The notes: a model not told the origin generated them from the letters alone. A DNA stretch of 64,000 nt from an uncultured Oscillospiraceae bacterium (GCA_910587395.1 CAJULJ010000005.1:27009-91008), one strand, 5' to 3'. Shown: positions 34,954 to 44,804, counted from the stretch's first letter. Made by a program: numbers and translations.

Positions 34954-35721
34954 ATGGAATATGTCAGGAAGCGCTGGCAGGAAATGGACTGGGGACGGCG
35001 TGTTATCCTGCTGGCTCAGCCGGTGATGTTCGTCCTGTTCCTGATTGTTTTCCTGATCCTGGGCCAGCAGCAGGTCACAGCCTACGGGGACGCATACCTG
35101 CGTTATCAGCAGCAGGGGGAAACCGCCGTCTATTCCGGCCGGGTGGACGGGTACGACGTTCGCTACGCCGTGCCCTCCGGCCAGGTGGTGGAGTTCTGGC
35201 TGAACGGAGCGCTGGACAGCACCTACACCATCACCGAGGACCCCACCGCCATCCCTCAGACAGAGGACACGGCCAGCTTTTCCCCGGACTTTTTCACCGG
35301 CATCGAAATCAAAAAGGACGGCGCAGTATGGTTCCGGGGGGCCTATTCACCCACTTCTTCCTTCTGGCTCTTGGACGAGGCTGGAAACAACCTCGCCATC
35401 TCCATCACCTTCGGCACAGAGACGTCGGAGCCGGAGCCCACCCCCGGCGACATCCTCCGGTTTGCCAACGGCCCGGCGGTCCCCCGCCGGGGAGAGGGAC
35501 TGCTCCTGCTGCTGGGGCTGCTGTTCAGCGTTGTATGTATCGTCTCCCTGCTGTTTGAGGAACAGCTGTTCCGCTGGCACCTGTCCTTCCGGGTACAGGA
35601 CCCCTATGGCGCGGAGCCGTCGGAGTGGGAGCTGTTCGGCCGCTGGGTGGGCTGGATCTCCCTGACGGGGCTGGAGCTGTTCTGCTATATCGCGGGGATC
35701 GGGCTGATCCGCCCCTTCTAA
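34954..35721 (+). CDS. Membrane protein of unknown function with large extracytoplasmic domain
   Basis: 255 residues with one span near residues 20-40, an extracytoplasmic beta-rich region (about 42-182) and two C-terminal spans (about 185-203 and 235-255). The acidic stretch EPEPTPGD precedes the second span. A DUF3592-like arrangement is possible but not certain. Its start lies 13 bases after the ybaK-like gene, after a GAAAGGAGC site, so it is probably co-transcribed. Confidence 0.7.
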   Translation: MEYVRKRWQEMDWGRRVILLAQPVMFVLFLIVFLILGQQQVTAYGDAYLRYQQQGETAVYSGRVDGYDVRYAVPSGQVVEFWLNGALDSTYTITEDPTAIPQTEDTASFSPDFFTGIEIKKDGAVWFRGAYSPTSSFWLLDEAGNNLAISITFGTETSEPEPTPGDILRFANGPAVPRRGEGLLLLLGLLFSVVCIVSLLFEEQLFRWHLSFRVQDPYGAEPSEWELFGRWVGWISLTGLELFCYIAGIGLIRPF

Positions 35722-35749
35722 CGGGGTGCTGAATAAGGAGGAACACTCT

Positions 35750-36133
35750 ATGAAATATGAATGGCTGGACCAATATCTGCTGGACAAGCCCGGTGCGGAG
35801 AAGGATTACAAGCTGGAATGGGGCTGGCACCGCTACATGGTGCGGGGCAAGCTGTTTGCTGCCGTGTGCTCTCCCCGGGGGATGAAGGACGAACGCTACA
35901 ACGGCCACGACCTGGTAAACCTGAAATGCGACCCCCGGCTGGCGGAGGCCTTCCGGGAGCAGTACCCGGACATACTCCCCGGCTTCTACTGTGACAAGAA
36001 GCTGTGGATCGCGGCCCTGCTGGACGGGGAGCTGCCCGACGTGGTGCTGAAGGACCTGTGCGACATGTCCTACGGGCTGGTGGTGTCCAAGCTGCCCAAG
36101 TACGTCCAAAAGGAGCTGAAGGGGGATGGATGA
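35750..36133 (+). CDS. MmcQ/YjbR family protein
   Basis: 127 residues from the ATG at 35750, which follows a strong AAGGAGG site. The sequence matches the small MmcQ/YjbR fold: FAAVCSPRGM near residue 38, VNLKCDPRLAEAFREQYPDILPGF near 56, and the C-terminal SYGLVVSKLPKYVQKEL. Such proteins have a CyaY-like fold with suspected DNA or metal binding; the role is unknown. Its end overlaps the next gene by eight bases. Confidence 0.82.
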   Translation: MKYEWLDQYLLDKPGAEKDYKLEWGWHRYMVRGKLFAAVCSPRGMKDERYNGHDLVNLKCDPRLAEAFREQYPDILPGFYCDKKLWIAALLDGELPDVVLKDLCDMSYGLVVSKLPKYVQKELKGDG

Positions 36134-36389
36134 CAGACACTATCCCTGCCCCTGCTGCGGGTATCTCACCCTCTCCGTCCCCAGGGAGGAGGCCATCGCC
36201 TATATCTGCCCGGTGTGTTACTGGGAAAACGACGTATTCGACCCCGGTGAGGACGACCCCAGCTACGAGAACCACGGCATGACTTTGCACCAGGGCCGGG
36301 AAAATTTCAAAAAATACGGCGCGGTGGAGCCCAGGTTCGTTCAGCACGTCCGGCCGCCCCTGCCCGGCGAGATTCCGCCTGATTTGTAA
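36126..36389 (+). CDS. CPCC-type cysteine-rich small protein
   Basis: 87 residues. The CPCCGYLTL motif near residue 8 and CPVCYWENDVFDP near residue 29 give two CxxC pairs that should bind one zinc ion, as in the CPCC (PF14206-like) family. Function is unknown. It overlaps the end of the MmcQ-like gene and shares its transcript; 103 bases separate it from uvrA. Confidence 0.85.
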   Translation: MDDRHYPCPCCGYLTLSVPREEAIAYICPVCYWENDVFDPGEDDPSYENHGMTLHQGRENFKKYGAVEPRFVQHVRPPLPGEIPPDL

Positions 36390-36421
36390 GCTTTTCAAAT
36401 CGTTTTTCTATCAATCAGGGG

Positions 36422-36450
36422 TTGACATTAAAAATTCGTTTCATTATCCT
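36422..36450 (+). promoter_or_regulatory. uvrA promoter
   Basis: Perfect TTGACA (36422-36427), 17-base spacer, TATCCT (36445-36450); 43 bases before the start codon. No convincing LexA box was seen. Confidence 0.75.
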
Positions 36451-36492
36451 ATTATCCGGGCCCAAATCTGAATAAAATTGAGGAGAACACCC

Positions 36493-39321
36493 ATGCAGGA
36501 CAAAATCGTCATCAAAGGCGCAAGAGAAAACAACCTGAAAAACATCGACGTCACCATCCCACGGGACAAGCTGGTGGTGCTCACAGGCCTGTCCGGGTCG
36601 GGCAAGTCCTCCCTGGCCTTTGAGACGCTGTACGCCGAAGGCCAGCGGCGGTATGTGGAGTCTCTGTCCTCCTACGCCCGGATGTTTTTGGGACAGATGG
36701 AAAAGCCGGACGTGGACTACATCGAGGGCCTGTCCCCCGCCATCTCCATCGACCAGAAAACCACCTCCAAGAATCCCCGGTCCACCGTGGGCACCGTCAC
36801 GGAGATTTACGACTACCTGCGCCTGCTGTGGGCACGGGTGGGAACTCCTCACTGTCCCAACTGCGGCAAGGAGATCAAACAGCAGACCATCGACCAGATC
36901 ATCGACCAGGTCATGACCCTGCCCGAGGCCACCCGCATCCAGGTGCTGGCCCCCGTGATCCGGGGCAAAAAGGGCGAGCACGCCAAAATCTTTGAGGACG
37001 CCCGGAAATCCGGCTATGTCCGGGTGCGGGCGGACGGCTCTCTGTACGACCTGACGGAAGAGATCAAGCTTGACAAAAATAAAAAGCACTCCATTGAGAT
37101 CGTGGTGGACCGTCTGGTCATCCGGGAGGACATCACCCGGCGGCTCACCGACAGCGTGGAGGCGGCCTCCAACCTATCCGGCGGCATCATCATCATCAAC
37201 GTCCTGGGGGACGAGGAGCAGGACATTTTGTTCTCTCAGAACTACGCCTGCGAGGACTGCGGCGTGTCCATCGACGAGCTGACCCCCCGGATGTTCTCCT
37301 TCAACAATCCCTTCGGCGCCTGCCCCACCTGCACCGGTCTGGGCAACCAGCTGAAAATCAACCCCGAACTCATCATCCCCAACCGCTCCCTGTCCATTCT
37401 GGAGGGGGCCATCACCGCCTCCGGCTGGAATCACATCAAGTCCGACGGCATCTCCCGGATGTACTTTGACGCGCTGTCAAAAAAGTACAAGTTCAAGCTC
37501 ACCGACCCGGTGGAAAAGCTGTCCGGCGAGGTGATGGACATCATTCTCTATGGCACCAAGGGGGAAAAGCTGACCCTGAATTACGACCAGCCTCGGGGCA
37601 AGGGCACGCTGTACCAACCCTTTGAGGGCATCGTAAACAACCTGGAGCGCCGCTACCGGGAGACCCAGTCCGACGCCATGAAGCGGGAGATTGAGGAGTG
37701 CATGAGCGAGTGCCCCTGCCCCACCTGTCAAGGCAAACGGCTCAAGCGGGAAGCCCTGGCGGTCACCGTGGGGGGCAGCTCCATCCACGAGTTCTGCGAG
37801 AAGCCGGTGGACGAGGCCCTGGCATTTTTGGATACCATCACCCTCACCGAGACCCAGAGCATGATCGCCGACCAGATCCTCAAGGAAATCCGCTCCCGGC
37901 TGGGCTTCCTGCGGTCGGTGGGTTTGCAGTACCTGACCCTGACCCGTCAGGCAGGCACCCTGTCCGGCGGCGAGAGCCAGCGCATCCGGCTGGCCACCCA
38001 GATCGGCTCCTCGCTGATGGGGGTGCTGTATATTCTGGACGAACCTTCCATCGGCCTGCACCAGCGGGACAACGACCTGCTGCTGGGGACGCTGAAGCAT
38101 CTGCGCGATTTGGGGAATACTCTCATCGTGGTGGAGCACGACGAGGACACCATGCGCGCCGCCGACTACATCGTGGACATCGGCCCCGGCGCGGGGGTCC
38201 ACGGTGGGCAGGTGGTGGCCTGCGGCACCGCCCAGCAGGTCATGGACACCCCTGGCTCCGTCACCGGCGACTATCTGGCGGGGCGGCGGAAGGTGCCTGT
38301 CCCGGCGGAGCGCCGGACGGGCAGCGGCCGCACCCTCACCGTGCGCGGAGCGGCGGAAAACAACCTGCGGCACATCGACGTGGACTTTCCCCTGGGGACC
38401 TTCATCGCCGTCACCGGCGTGTCCGGGTCGGGCAAGTCCTCCCTGGTCAACGAGATTCTTTACAAGCGCCTGGGCGCGGAGCTGAACCGCACCAAAGCCC
38501 GCCCTGGAAAGCACGACGGCATGGACGGCATTGAGTTTTTGGACAAGGTCATCGCCATCGACCAGTCCCCCATCGGGCGCACACCCCGGTCCAACCCCGC
38601 CACCTACACGGGGCTGTTCAACGACATCCGGGAGCTGTTCGCCTCCACTCAGGACGCAAAAACCCGGGGCTACGGCCCGGGCCGGTTCTCCTTCAACGTC
38701 CGGGGCGGGCGGTGCGAGGCCTGCTCCGGCGACGGCCTGTTGAAGATCGAGATGCACTTCCTGCCCGACATCTATGTGCCCTGCGAGGTTTGTAAGGGCA
38801 AGCGGTACAACCGGGAGACGCTGGAGGTACGCTACAAGGGCAAGAACATCCACGAGGTGCTGGAAATGACGGTGGAGGAGGCCCTTCCCTTCTTCGAGAA
38901 CCTGCCCAAGCTGTACAACCGGGTCAAGACCCTGAAGGAGGTGGGCCTGGGCTACGTGAAGCTGGGCCAGCCCTCCACCACCCTGTCCGGCGGCGAGGCC
39001 CAGCGGGTGAAGCTGGCCACCGAGCTGTCCAAGCAGTCCACCGGGTCCACCATCTACATTCTGGACGAGCCCACCACCGGACTGCACACCGCCGACGTGC
39101 ACCAGCTGGTGGAGGTGCTCCAGCGGTTCGTGGACAAGGGAAACACCGTAGTGGTCATCGAGCACAATCTGGACGTGATCAAAACGGCGGACCATATCAT
39201 CGACCTGGGCCCGGAGGGCGGCTCCGGCGGCGGCAGCGTGGTGTGCACCGGCACGCCGGAGGAGGTCGCCCAGCATCCGGAGAGCTACACGGGCAAATAC
39301 CTGAACACGGTGCTGAGCTGA
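36493..39321 (+). CDS. uvrA: Excinuclease ABC subunit A (UvrA)
   Basis: 942-residue damage-recognition ATPase, tandem ABC type. Start at 36493 follows GAGGAGAACACCC. First Walker A GLSGSGKSSLAF is near residue 31, second GVSGSGKSSLVNEIL near 643. Zinc-binding cysteine sets occur near 255-285 (CEDCG, CPTCTG) and 740-765 (CEACSGDG, CEVCKGKRYN). Two LSGGE signatures and LDEPSIGLHQ / LDEPTTGLHT Walker B motifs are intact. Full length. Confidence 0.98.
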   Translation: MQDKIVIKGARENNLKNIDVTIPRDKLVVLTGLSGSGKSSLAFETLYAEGQRRYVESLSSYARMFLGQMEKPDVDYIEGLSPAISIDQKTTSKNPRSTVGTVTEIYDYLRLLWARVGTPHCPNCGKEIKQQTIDQIIDQVMTLPEATRIQVLAPVIRGKKGEHAKIFEDARKSGYVRVRADGSLYDLTEEIKLDKNKKHSIEIVVDRLVIREDITRRLTDSVEAASNLSGGIIIINVLGDEEQDILFSQNYACEDCGVSIDELTPRMFSFNNPFGACPTCTGLGNQLKINPELIIPNRSLSILEGAITASGWNHIKSDGISRMYFDALSKKYKFKLTDPVEKLSGEVMDIILYGTKGEKLTLNYDQPRGKGTLYQPFEGIVNNLERRYRETQSDAMKREIEECMSECPCPTCQGKRLKREALAVTVGGSSIHEFCEKPVDEALAFLDTITLTETQSMIADQILKEIRSRLGFLRSVGLQYLTLTRQAGTLSGGESQRIRLATQIGSSLMGVLYILDEPSIGLHQRDNDLLLGTLKHLRDLGNTLIVVEHDEDTMRAADYIVDIGPGAGVHGGQVVACGTAQQVMDTPGSVTGDYLAGRRKVPVPAERRTGSGRTLTVRGAAENNLRHIDVDFPLGTFIAVTGVSGSGKSSLVNEILYKRLGAELNRTKARPGKHDGMDGIEFLDKVIAIDQSPIGRTPRSNPATYTGLFNDIRELFASTQDAKTRGYGPGRFSFNVRGGRCEACSGDGLLKIEMHFLPDIYVPCEVCKGKRYNRETLEVRYKGKNIHEVLEMTVEEALPFFENLPKLYNRVKTLKEVGLGYVKLGQPSTTLSGGEAQRVKLATELSKQSTGSTIYILDEPTTGLHTADVHQLVEVLQRFVDKGNTVVVIEHNLDVIKTADHIIDLGPEGGSGGGSVVCTGTPEEVAQHPESYTGKYLNTVLS

Positions 39322-39334
39322 AAAGGAGCAGACC

Positions 39335-39820
39335 ATGGAATTGATGCAATGGCTGACAGATACCATGGCGGGGGAGTTTACACTCACCGTTCTGGTGTCC
39401 ATGATCCCGGTGGTGGAGCTGCGGGGGGGAATCCCTTTCGGCGTAGCCGCCGGCCTGCCGGTGTGGGCGGCCTTCATCGCCGCGGTGATCGGCAACCTGA
39501 TCCCCGTCCCCTTCATCATCGTCTACATCCGGCGCATCTTCCAGTGGATGCGCCGGAGAATCCCCCGGCTGAACAGCCTGGTTGACAAGCTGGAGCGCAA
39601 GGCCCATCTCAAGGGCCAGCGGGTGACAAAATACAAATACCTGGGCCTGATGCTGTTCGTAGCCATCCCCCTGCCCGGCACCGGGGCGTGGACCGGCTCC
39701 CTGGCGGCGGCGTTTTTGGATATGCCGCTGCGCAAAGCCCTCCCCTCGGTGATCGTGGGCGTGCTGGCCGCGGGCATGGCCATCAGCATCCTGACCTACG
39801 GCGTGGCCAGCCTGTTCTGA
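39335..39820 (+). CDS. COG2426-type small membrane protein (putative small multidrug export family)
   Basis: 161 residues with three to four spans. The early segment SMIPVVELRGGIPFGVAAGLPV and LMLFVAIPLPGTGAWTGSLAAAFL near residue 110 define the COG2426 / Sm_multidrug_ex family, whose export role has never been firmly shown. It starts 13 bases after uvrA with a GGAG site and is probably read through from uvrA. Confidence 0.85.
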   Translation: MELMQWLTDTMAGEFTLTVLVSMIPVVELRGGIPFGVAAGLPVWAAFIAAVIGNLIPVPFIIVYIRRIFQWMRRRIPRLNSLVDKLERKAHLKGQRVTKYKYLGLMLFVAIPLPGTGAWTGSLAAAFLDMPLRKALPSVIVGVLAAGMAISILTYGVASLF

Positions 39821-39887
39821 CCCCCGCCGGTGGCAAAAGGCCGCCCAGCCTCATAGAATGCCTCAGTTTGAAAAGGAGGCGGCGGAT

Positions 39888-40199
39888 ATGGGGTCGGTTC
39901 TTCAATTTCTGGCGGTACTGCTGGCGGCCTTCGGGCTGGTGAGCCTGGGATGGCTGGCGGCGGGGGCGCTGCTGCTGCCGGGGGTGTGCCCTGCCCGGAT
40001 GGTGGTGGAGGCCAAGGGCGACGCAGGCGGGCTGGAGCAGACTGTCAAAGCCCTGCTGTGGCTGCGGCGCAGCGGTCTCTGGTGGGGCGAGGTGGTCATT
40101 GAGGACTGCGGTCTCAGCCGGGAGGGCGAGGCCCTGGCCCGCGCCCTGGGGTCGCAAAGCGGCGTGGAGTTCTCCCCGGACGATTTTGACCGGGTTTAG
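39888..40199 (+). CDS. Small protein with one N-terminal membrane span, unknown function
   Basis: 103 residues from the ATG at 39888, supported by an AAAGGAGG site. The N-terminal hydrophobic helix (about residues 5-35) ends in LLPGVCPARMVVEAKGDAGGLEQTVKALLWL, then a small soluble domain. I do not recognise a named family with certainty. It lies between the COG2426 gene and carboxypeptidase Taq. Confidence 0.7.
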   Translation: MGSVLQFLAVLLAAFGLVSLGWLAAGALLLPGVCPARMVVEAKGDAGGLEQTVKALLWLRRSGLWWGEVVIEDCGLSREGEALARALGSQSGVEFSPDDFDRV

Positions 40200-40242
40200 C
40201 GGCTGTTTCAGGACGAATTACAAATGAAATGGGGAATACGAT

Positions 40243-41739
40243 ATGGAACTGAACGGTGCTTTGGCCGGACTGGCCGAGCTGCAAAAAAAGCTGTACGCCT
40301 ACCAGATGGCCAGCGGAATGCTGTCTCTGGACGCCGTCACCGTGGCTCCCAAGGACACCGCCGAGGGCCGGGGCATCGCCCAGGGCGTTCTGGCGGGGGA
40401 ACGGCACAAGCTGTTCTCCTCCCCCGAGGTGGGGGAGCTGCTTGATTTTCTCTGGGACCGCAGGGACCAGCTGGACCAGCTCCGCCGCCGTCAGGTGGAG
40501 GAGCTGAGACGGAGCTACGCCCAGCTCACCCGCATCCCGGCAGACGAGTATATGGACTACGCCATGCTGGTGAACGAAGCGGACGACCTGTGGCACCGGG
40601 CCAAGGAGAACAGCGATTTCGAGCTGTTTCGTCCGGCGCTGGAAAAGCTGGTGGCCTTCAACATCAAATTTGCCGGGTACTACGACAGCGCCAAGGCCCC
40701 CTATGACGCCCTGCTCAACGAGTATGAACGCGGCGTGGACATGAAGTACCTGGATGAATTTTTCGCCACCCTGTGCCGGCGCATCGTCCCCCTCATCCAC
40801 GCCATCGGGGAGAAGCGGCAGCCCGACGACTCCTTCCTGCACCGGCACTACCCGGCGCAGGCCCAGCGGAAATTTTCCGACTACCTCATGGAGGTGCTGG
40901 GACTGGACCGGGCCCACTGCGCCATCAGCGAGACGGAGCACCCTTTCACCGACGGCTTCAACAACAAAGACGTGCGCATCACCACCAACTATGACGAGAA
41001 CAACGTGCACTTCTCCATGTACTCCGTCATCCACGAGGGGGGCCACGCCAAATACGAGCTGAACGTCTCCGACGACCTTCAGTACACCTGTCTCGCCGGC
41101 GGCGTGTCCATGGGGGTCCACGAGAGCCAGTCCCGGTTCTTTGAAAACCTGATCGGCCGCTCCAGGCCCTTCATTGAGGCCATCTTCCCGAAGATGCGGG
41201 AATTTTTCCCCGAGCAGCTGGAAGATGTGACGGCGGAACAGTTCTATCGGGCGGTGAACCGGGCCCAGCCCTCCCTGATCCGAACCGAAGCGGACGAGCT
41301 GACCTATTGCCTGCATGTCATGGTGCGCTACGAGATCGAGAAGCAGCTCATCGGCGGCACGCTGGCAGTCAAGGACATCCCTGAAACCTGGAACCGGCTG
41401 TACAAGGAATATCTGGGTGTGGACGTGCCCGACGACAGGCGCGGCTGCCTCCAGGACTCCCACTGGTCCGGCGGGGCCTTCGGCTACTTCCCCTCCTACG
41501 CCCTGGGCAGCGCCTACGGCGCCCAGATGCTGGCGAACATGGAGCGGGACATCGACGTGTGGGGCCCCGTATCCAGCGGCGACCTGTCCCAGGTGTCCGA
41601 GTGGCTGAGGGAGAAGGTCCATCAATACGGCGGCCTGCTGGAGCCCGGCCAGGTGGTGAAAAACGCCTGCGGCCAGTTTGATCCCTCGGTGTTCGCCGAC
41701 TACCTGGAGAAAAAGTACAGTGAGCTGTACGGTCTGTGA
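40243..41739 (+). CDS. Carboxypeptidase Taq, metallopeptidase family M32
   Basis: 498-residue cytoplasmic zinc carboxypeptidase removing C-terminal residues from peptides. The active site HEGGH is at residues 264-268, followed by the ligand Glu in GVHESQSRFFENLIGRS near 295. DNKDVRIT-like DGFNNKDVRITTNYDE just before the HEXXH is an M32 hallmark. Length is normal. It precedes the TIGR01440 gene by nine bases. Confidence 0.93.
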   Translation: MELNGALAGLAELQKKLYAYQMASGMLSLDAVTVAPKDTAEGRGIAQGVLAGERHKLFSSPEVGELLDFLWDRRDQLDQLRRRQVEELRRSYAQLTRIPADEYMDYAMLVNEADDLWHRAKENSDFELFRPALEKLVAFNIKFAGYYDSAKAPYDALLNEYERGVDMKYLDEFFATLCRRIVPLIHAIGEKRQPDDSFLHRHYPAQAQRKFSDYLMEVLGLDRAHCAISETEHPFTDGFNNKDVRITTNYDENNVHFSMYSVIHEGGHAKYELNVSDDLQYTCLAGGVSMGVHESQSRFFENLIGRSRPFIEAIFPKMREFFPEQLEDVTAEQFYRAVNRAQPSLIRTEADELTYCLHVMVRYEIEKQLIGGTLAVKDIPETWNRLYKEYLGVDVPDDRRGCLQDSHWSGGAFGYFPSYALGSAYGAQMLANMERDIDVWGPVSSGDLSQVSEWLREKVHQYGGLLEPGQVVKNACGQFDPSVFADYLEKKYSELYGL

Positions 41740-41748
41740 GGAAAGGCT

Positions 41749-42297
41749 ATGGAACCGAATTTTGAACAAATCACGGCGCAGGCCCGCGCCGCCGCCACAC
41801 AGCTGCTGGACACCGCCGGACTGAACGCCGGGGACATTTTCGTGGTGGGCTGCTCCTCCTCCGAGGTCTTGGGCGGACACATCGGCAGGGCCTCCAGCCG
41901 GGAGGCGGCGGAGGCCGTGTTCGCGGGCATTCACCCCATCCTGAGGGAACGGGGCGTGTACCTGGCCGCCCAATGCTGCGAGCACTTGAACCGGGCGCTC
42001 ATCATTGAGGCGGAGTGCGCCCGGGAATACGGCTATGAGCCGGTGTGCGTGGTGCCCCAGCCCAAGGCGGGCGGCTCCTTCGCCACACAAGCGTGGCAAA
42101 CGTTCCAGCGCCCCACAGCGGTGGAGCATATCCGCGCCCATGCCGGACTGGACATCGGCGGCACCCTCATCGGAATGCACTTGCGGGACGTGGCGGTCCC
42201 GGTACGGCTCGGCGTGGACCACGTCGGGCAGGCCATCCTGCTGTGCGCCCGCACCCGGCCCAGGTTCATCGGCGGGAGCAGGGCGGTATACGAATAA
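41749..42297 (+). CDS. TIGR01440 / UPF0340 family protein (YwlG-like)
   Basis: 182-residue conserved Firmicute protein of unknown function. The GDIFVVGCSSSEVLGGHIGRASS segment near residue 27 and AAQCCEHLNRALIIE near residue 74 are diagnostic. Structures in the family resemble a nucleotide or coenzyme A binding fold, but no reaction is known. It is the last gene of the plus-strand run. Confidence 0.9.
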   Translation: MEPNFEQITAQARAAATQLLDTAGLNAGDIFVVGCSSSEVLGGHIGRASSREAAEAVFAGIHPILRERGVYLAAQCCEHLNRALIIEAECAREYGYEPVCVVPQPKAGGSFATQAWQTFQRPTAVEHIRAHAGLDIGGTLIGMHLRDVAVPVRLGVDHVGQAILLCARTRPRFIGGSRAVYE

Positions 42298-42308
42298 GGA
42301 CAACGGCG

Positions 42309-42337
42309 AAAAGAGCGCGGCCCGCGGGCCGCGCTCT
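42309..42337. terminator. Bidirectional terminator between two convergent operons
   Basis: AAAGAGCGCGGCCC/GGGCCGCGCTCTT, a near-perfect palindrome right after the TIGR01440 gene and before the converging DUF624 gene. Confidence 0.8.
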
Positions 42338-42339
42338 TC

Positions 42340-43041
42340 TTATTCCTCCGTCTTTTCCTCGGAGATATGGAACACATACCGCTCCAGTCCCGGCCAGGCC
42401 GCAAAGCAGGCGATCAGCCAGAACAGGGACAGGGCAATGGCCGCCAGCACGAAAGTGGAGTATGGGTAGGCCAGCACATAGGCCGCCGCCAGCACGGCCA
42501 GCACCGCCAGCACCGCCAGATTCTGCGGCAGGCGCACCATGACCAGCAGCAAGGCACTGCGCACCGCCTCTCCCAGCCCCAGCTCGGAAAACTCCAGCAG
42601 CGGGAACAGAGAGAACAGCGACATGACCAGAATCGCCGCCAGCACCAGCAGGATCAGCGCCGGAGCTGCCAGCAGCCCGCTCTCCGCCATGCCCCTGCCG
42701 TAAAACGCCACGCCGAATCCGGCGCCCCCCAGCATCACGCCCATGAGGGCCCCCGCCGCCGTGGCGCGCGCAAAGCCCTGGCGAAAGGCCCCCCACCAGT
42801 CCGGCCACAGGTCCAGCGGCTCCCCGCGCAGGAGGAGAACGCACACACGGCTCAGCGCCTTCAACGCCGCCGGGATGGTGACCAGGGGCAGGCAGAACAG
42901 CCAAAACAGGATGTTGGCCTTCACCAGCGTCCACCAGTGCCAGCGCAGGATGTCCCCCAGCAGCCTCAATCCTTTGGGCCGGGGACCGGGCGGGCCCTCC
43001 CCCCTGCCGTTTCCCTCGTACAGCGCCTGATACCAGCCCAT
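42340..43041 (-). CDS. DUF624 (YesL-like) integral membrane protein
   Basis: 233 residues with about five to six spans. The GDILRWHWWTLVKANILFWLFCLPLVTIPAA opening is typical of DUF624/YesL, a family nearly always found in carbohydrate uptake loci beside YesM/YesN regulators and sugar ABC transporters. Function is unknown. It is the last gene of the polyuronide transport operon, downstream of the DUF2264 gene. Confidence 0.85.
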   Translation of the reverse strand: MGWYQALYEGNGRGEGPPGPRPKGLRLLGDILRWHWWTLVKANILFWLFCLPLVTIPAALKALSRVCVLLLRGEPLDLWPDWWGAFRQGFARATAAGALMGVMLGGAGFGVAFYGRGMAESGLLAAPALILLVLAAILVMSLFSLFPLLEFSELGLGEAVRSALLLVMVRLPQNLAVLAVLAVLAAAYVLAYPYSTFVLAAIALSLFWLIACFAAWPGLERYVFHISEEKTEE

Positions 43042-43065
43042 GAAATCACCTCTCCCTGCGCGTTG

Positions 43066-44790
43066 TCAGTCGAAATAGTCCACCTGGGTGCGGATGGTCT
43101 GAGTCCCCTTTTTGATGGAATACACCGCCATGGGAATGGCGGTCTTAGGGAAGATCACATTGGTGTTGGGATCGGGGATCAGCACCTCGCCCCGTCCCCC
43201 TCCCTCCAGGGCGGTGACGGTACAGAAGTCCTCTCCGCAGCGGGCCGTGGCGCGGGCTCCCTCCGCCTCCCGGCTGCTGGGCTCAAAGTCGCTGGCGTTG
43301 ATGGCAAAGCCGCCGTCATACGCCTCGCAGTCGAAGCCGCTCTCAATGACATGGGTGCGGACGTGTCCCTTGGGCGTGGGCTCGATTGTCGTGCGCACCC
43401 GGATGCCCTCCAGGGGGGACCAGCAGGTCTCCATGCCGCCGGGACCAATGGAATAGCCCGGCTCGACCACGTCCCGGCTGTAGTAGTATTTCCCCACCTT
43501 GAAGCACAGCACGCTGTCCGGCGCCATCTGGCCCAGCTCCAGGTTGGCCCGGGCAATGCTGAACCCAAACCGGCTGGAATAGGCGAATTTGCTGTACTTC
43601 TCCGCCGTATGGGCGTAGGACTCCATCTCCAGCCGTCCGGGCACCAGGGCCACCACGTTTGTTTCGTCCCGCTGAACGATCATGTTGGCGTGGGGCAGGA
43701 ATCTGCACCGGTCCAGCTCCGGCAGGGGAGCGCACTCCGCCGCCCAGAAAGGATGGCCGTCGGGCAGGGCCAGAAACGCGAAGGTTTTCAGCGCCCAATA
43801 GGGAGAGCCGGGGGCGTTGTAGGTCTCCGACATCTGCAAATTGGGGTAGGCGTAGCCGATGGTGAGCACGCCCGCGTTGTCATAGATGGGGTGGTCCAGC
43901 CACCATGCCAGATGCCGCGTCAGAATTCCCTTCATCACCGGCAGGGGCAGCACCTCCTCCCCGGCCAGCAGAGCCACGGCGAAAAAGGCCCCCTGGGCGA
44001 AGCGGTAGGTCAGCGACCGGCCATAGGCGATGGACGCGCCGTCCCCGCCAAACCAATAGATATAATCCCTGGCAAAATCCCGGGCCCGCTGGCGGAAGCG
44101 GGCGCAGCGCTCGGGCTCCTCCTTCTCCATGAACATGGCGTAAAGCAGGCTGTAGCTCACCATGACGAAGGGATTGTAGTAGTCCTTCTCCCCTCCGGCT
44201 CCGTCGTGGTACCAGCCGCCGTTGTCATAATAGCCCTCGATGAGGTTCAGGCCGAAGTCCAGCCGCTCCCGGCTGTAGGGCCGTCCCACCGACTTCAGAG
44301 CCAGATTGGTGAGGATGCAGAACCACTGCCAGTTGCTGGCCACGCACTCGAAGCGGTTGATCTCCCACATCCACTCCACCAGGTTGTCCTTCCCCCGGCC
44401 GGACAGGGGTTCCCACACCTTGTCCGGGGCAAACAGGATACCGTAGGACACCGCCGCCATCTCGCAGAATTTCTGGTCGTAGTGCCGCCCCTTATGCCAG
44501 TATTCGGGGTGGTCCGGGTCGGGCCCGTGCTCAAAGCCCCTGCGGTACTGCTCCTCAAACTCCGGGTCGCTGCCGCCACCCGCCCAGAAGGGCACCAGCC
44601 CCCACAGGGGCCGCGCAAACGCCTCCATCTGAATGGAGTCGTTCTCATAGTGGGTGCTGGTGACGCCCAGGTCCACCCGGGCGCCGCCTTCACTGTAGTA
44701 GGGCTTCAGCGGCTGGAGCAGACGCATCAGCGAGGTCTGCGCCGCCTCCTTTGTGGCAAAATCCGCCGCCGTATAGTGATATTTTTTCAT
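43066..44790 (-). CDS. DUF2264 family protein of polysaccharide utilisation
   Basis: 574 residues from the ATG at 44790 (site GGAGCG upstream); no signal peptide. The N-terminal 360 residues look like an alpha/alpha toroid (MWEINRFECVASNWQWFCILTNLAL; YYDNGGWYHDGAGGEKDYYNPFVM), the C-terminal 200 like a beta domain, matching DUF2264 proteins associated with degradation of acidic polysaccharides. No catalytic residue can be assigned by eye. It lies 14 bases downstream of the GH88 gene, so it probably acts on the same oligosaccharides. Confidence 0.82.
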   Translation of the reverse strand: MKKYHYTAADFATKEAAQTSLMRLLQPLKPYYSEGGARVDLGVTSTHYENDSIQMEAFARPLWGLVPFWAGGGSDPEFEEQYRRGFEHGPDPDHPEYWHKGRHYDQKFCEMAAVSYGILFAPDKVWEPLSGRGKDNLVEWMWEINRFECVASNWQWFCILTNLALKSVGRPYSRERLDFGLNLIEGYYDNGGWYHDGAGGEKDYYNPFVMVSYSLLYAMFMEKEEPERCARFRQRARDFARDYIYWFGGDGASIAYGRSLTYRFAQGAFFAVALLAGEEVLPLPVMKGILTRHLAWWLDHPIYDNAGVLTIGYAYPNLQMSETYNAPGSPYWALKTFAFLALPDGHPFWAAECAPLPELDRCRFLPHANMIVQRDETNVVALVPGRLEMESYAHTAEKYSKFAYSSRFGFSIARANLELGQMAPDSVLCFKVGKYYYSRDVVEPGYSIGPGGMETCWSPLEGIRVRTTIEPTPKGHVRTHVIESGFDCEAYDGGFAINASDFEPSSREAEGARATARCGEDFCTVTALEGGGRGEVLIPDPNTNVIFPKTAIPMAVYSIKKGTQTIRTQVDYFD

Positions 44791-44804
44791 AATATACGCT
44801 CCGT

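Noticed and set aside
40114..42303. 729-codon open frame antisense to carboxypeptidase Taq
   Set aside because: Antisense shadow; the M32 gene on the plus strand has an intact HEGGH site and ribosome binding site.
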